Assembly (NCBI GenBank): GCA_021154515.1
Contig: JAJKIL010000296.1
Coordinates: forward strand, 1-5,178
Source of the DNA: Niastella sp.
GTDB taxonomy: Bacteria > Bacteroidota > Bacteroidia > Chitinophagales > Chitinophagaceae
Direction: 5' to 3'
DNA length: 5,178 nt
Positions 4,476-5,178 of the stretch are shown here, piece after piece. Position numbers and translations under genes: made by a program. The notes beneath the pieces are model-generated. The model was not told the origin of the DNA, did not search any database, and worked only from the letters and a program-made list of their open reading frames with translations. Positions within the stretch are counted from its first letter, which is position 1. Every line of letters begins with the position of its first letter.

Positions 4476-5178
4476 ATGTCAACTTTTTTTGCAAACAATC
4501 TTTCCTTTTTAAGGAAGAAAAAAGGGCTGACTCAGGCGGAAGTGGCTACTGCATTGGGTTTAAAGCGTAATACGTTCTCGAATTACGAAACAACTCATTC
4601 AGAACCAGATCTGGGTACATTAGAAAAAATTGCCTCATTTTTCGACATTTCTATTGATGAGCTGATTAGCGTGGATTTGTCTAAAGGCGGTCTGGTGGAG
4701 TATAAAGGGGAAGAAAACAACGAAAGTTTAGCAAATGATAGTCACATGGCTACAAGTGACAAAAATCAGTTGTTACCTCCTGCGGATGATGATATGCCTG
4801 TTTCTGTAGTAGGTAGCACCCTTTTTCCGTACCGACGGTTTCAAGCACCGAAATATATTACTGTTGATAGCCAGGGTGAAGAAAATATCATTTATGTGCC
4901 GGTAAAAGCCCGGGCCGGTTATATGTCCGGCTATAGCGATCCTTTATTTATTCAATCTTTATCTGCTTACCGGTTGCCCGGATACACCAATGGCACTTAC
5001 CGGATATTTGAAGTGGAAGGACATTCCATGTTCCCTACTTTACAGGATGCTGACCGGGTAATTGCCCGCTGGGCCGATATTTCGGAGGTTCGTGACGACC
5101 GGGTATATGTGCTGGTTACCCGCTTTCAGGGTGTTTTGATCAAACGCCTGATCAACCGATATCATGAGGGAAAGATCA
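4476..5178 (+). CDS. XRE-family/S24 LexA-like phage repressor (3' end beyond the window)
   Basis: At least 234 residues are present and the frame stays open to the right edge. Residues 8-65 are an XRE/Cro-type HTH (NLSFLRKKKGLTQAEVATAL, then LKRNTFSNYE and the LEKIASFFDISIDELI helix). A polar linker follows (about 70-110). The C-terminal part is a peptidase S24 domain: VPVKARAGYMSGY (141-153) carries an Ala147-Gly148 pair that fits the autocleavage site, GHSMFPTL (182-189) contains the nucleophile Ser184, and GVLIKRL (219-225) contains the general-base Lys223. All residues needed for RecA-stimulated self-cleavage therefore appear present, as in CI/LexA-type repressors. It diverges from the DnaA-IV-like/Gam pair and probably represses that pair and itself through the dyads in the shared gap. 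The ATG at 4476 places the HTH at the expected distance from the N-terminus. Few residues are likely missing at the C-terminus. Confidence 0.95.
   Translation, partial: MSTFFANNLSFLRKKKGLTQAEVATALGLKRNTFSNYETTHSEPDLGTLEKIASFFDISIDELISVDLSKGGLVEYKGEENNESLANDSHMATSDKNQLLPPADDDMPVSVVGSTLFPYRRFQAPKYITVDSQGEENIIYVPVKARAGYMSGYSDPLFIQSLSAYRLPGYTNGTYRIFEVEGHSMFPTLQDADRVIARWADISEVRDDRVYVLVTRFQGVLIKRLINRYHEGKI
4631..4647 (+). repeat. 17-bp exact direct repeat, copy inside the repressor gene
   Basis: This copy of TGCCTCATTTTTCGACA encodes part of the last HTH helix (IASFFDIS) of the repressor. The non-coding copy at 4427-4443 can be read in the corresponding frame as Y-A-S-F-F-D-N-S before a stop, so a short duplication of coding sequence into the promoter is one explanation and an intragenic operator is another. 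Confidence 0.85.

Overview
The window looks like chromosomal DNA of a Bacteroidota species, most likely of the Chitinophagaceae type. This is an inference from several signs: start codons lack Shine-Dalgarno sequences, the intergenic DNA is AT-rich, small HTH proteins occur as neighbouring paralogues, and the S24 repressor has an 'ARAGY..GY' linker of a kind I associate with this phylum. No rRNA, tRNA or CRISPR array is seen.

Left part (1-1164). The minus strand holds two related small HTH proteins (165-440 and 658-942), each followed by its own rho-independent terminator. Directly after the T-run of the leftmost terminator, the first ~94 bases read on the minus strand as the 5' end of a bacterial group II intron (GTGCG start, AAAGTCCGTTA, TTAGCC...GCAAGGGTGTCC). 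The rest of the intron lies beyond the left edge. Insertion just behind a terminator hairpin is the known habit of class C group II introns. The gaps around the HTH genes hold near-perfect inverted repeats that could be their operators.

Middle part (1165-3052). Two plus-strand genes, 10 nt apart, form a likely operon. The first is an NAD(P)-dependent beta-hydroxyacid-dehydrogenase-family oxidoreductase. The second is a class I isoprenoid-synthase-like protein with a DDxFDD motif and a second motif, QLTNDTFDVWKD...YTLP, that closely resembles the second Asp-rich motif of phytoene/squalene synthases. Neither substrate can be assigned.

Right part (3129-5178). This is a phage-like early-gene cassette. 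Two minus-strand genes encode a Mu Gam-like DNA-end-binding protein and a small protein whose C-terminal half resembles DnaA domain IV. They diverge from a plus-strand XRE/S24 (CI/LexA-like) autocleavable repressor that runs off the right edge. The 263-bp divergent region between them carries three distinct operator-like dyads and one copy of an exact 17-bp sequence that recurs inside the repressor coding region. No transposase, integrase or structural gene is visible, so this is either one edge of a Mu-like prophage or a domesticated or decayed cassette.

The most notable points are the terminator-targeting intron junction, the orphan terpene-synthase-like enzyme paired with a dehydrogenase, and the repressor/DnaA-IV/Gam cassette with its dense control region.
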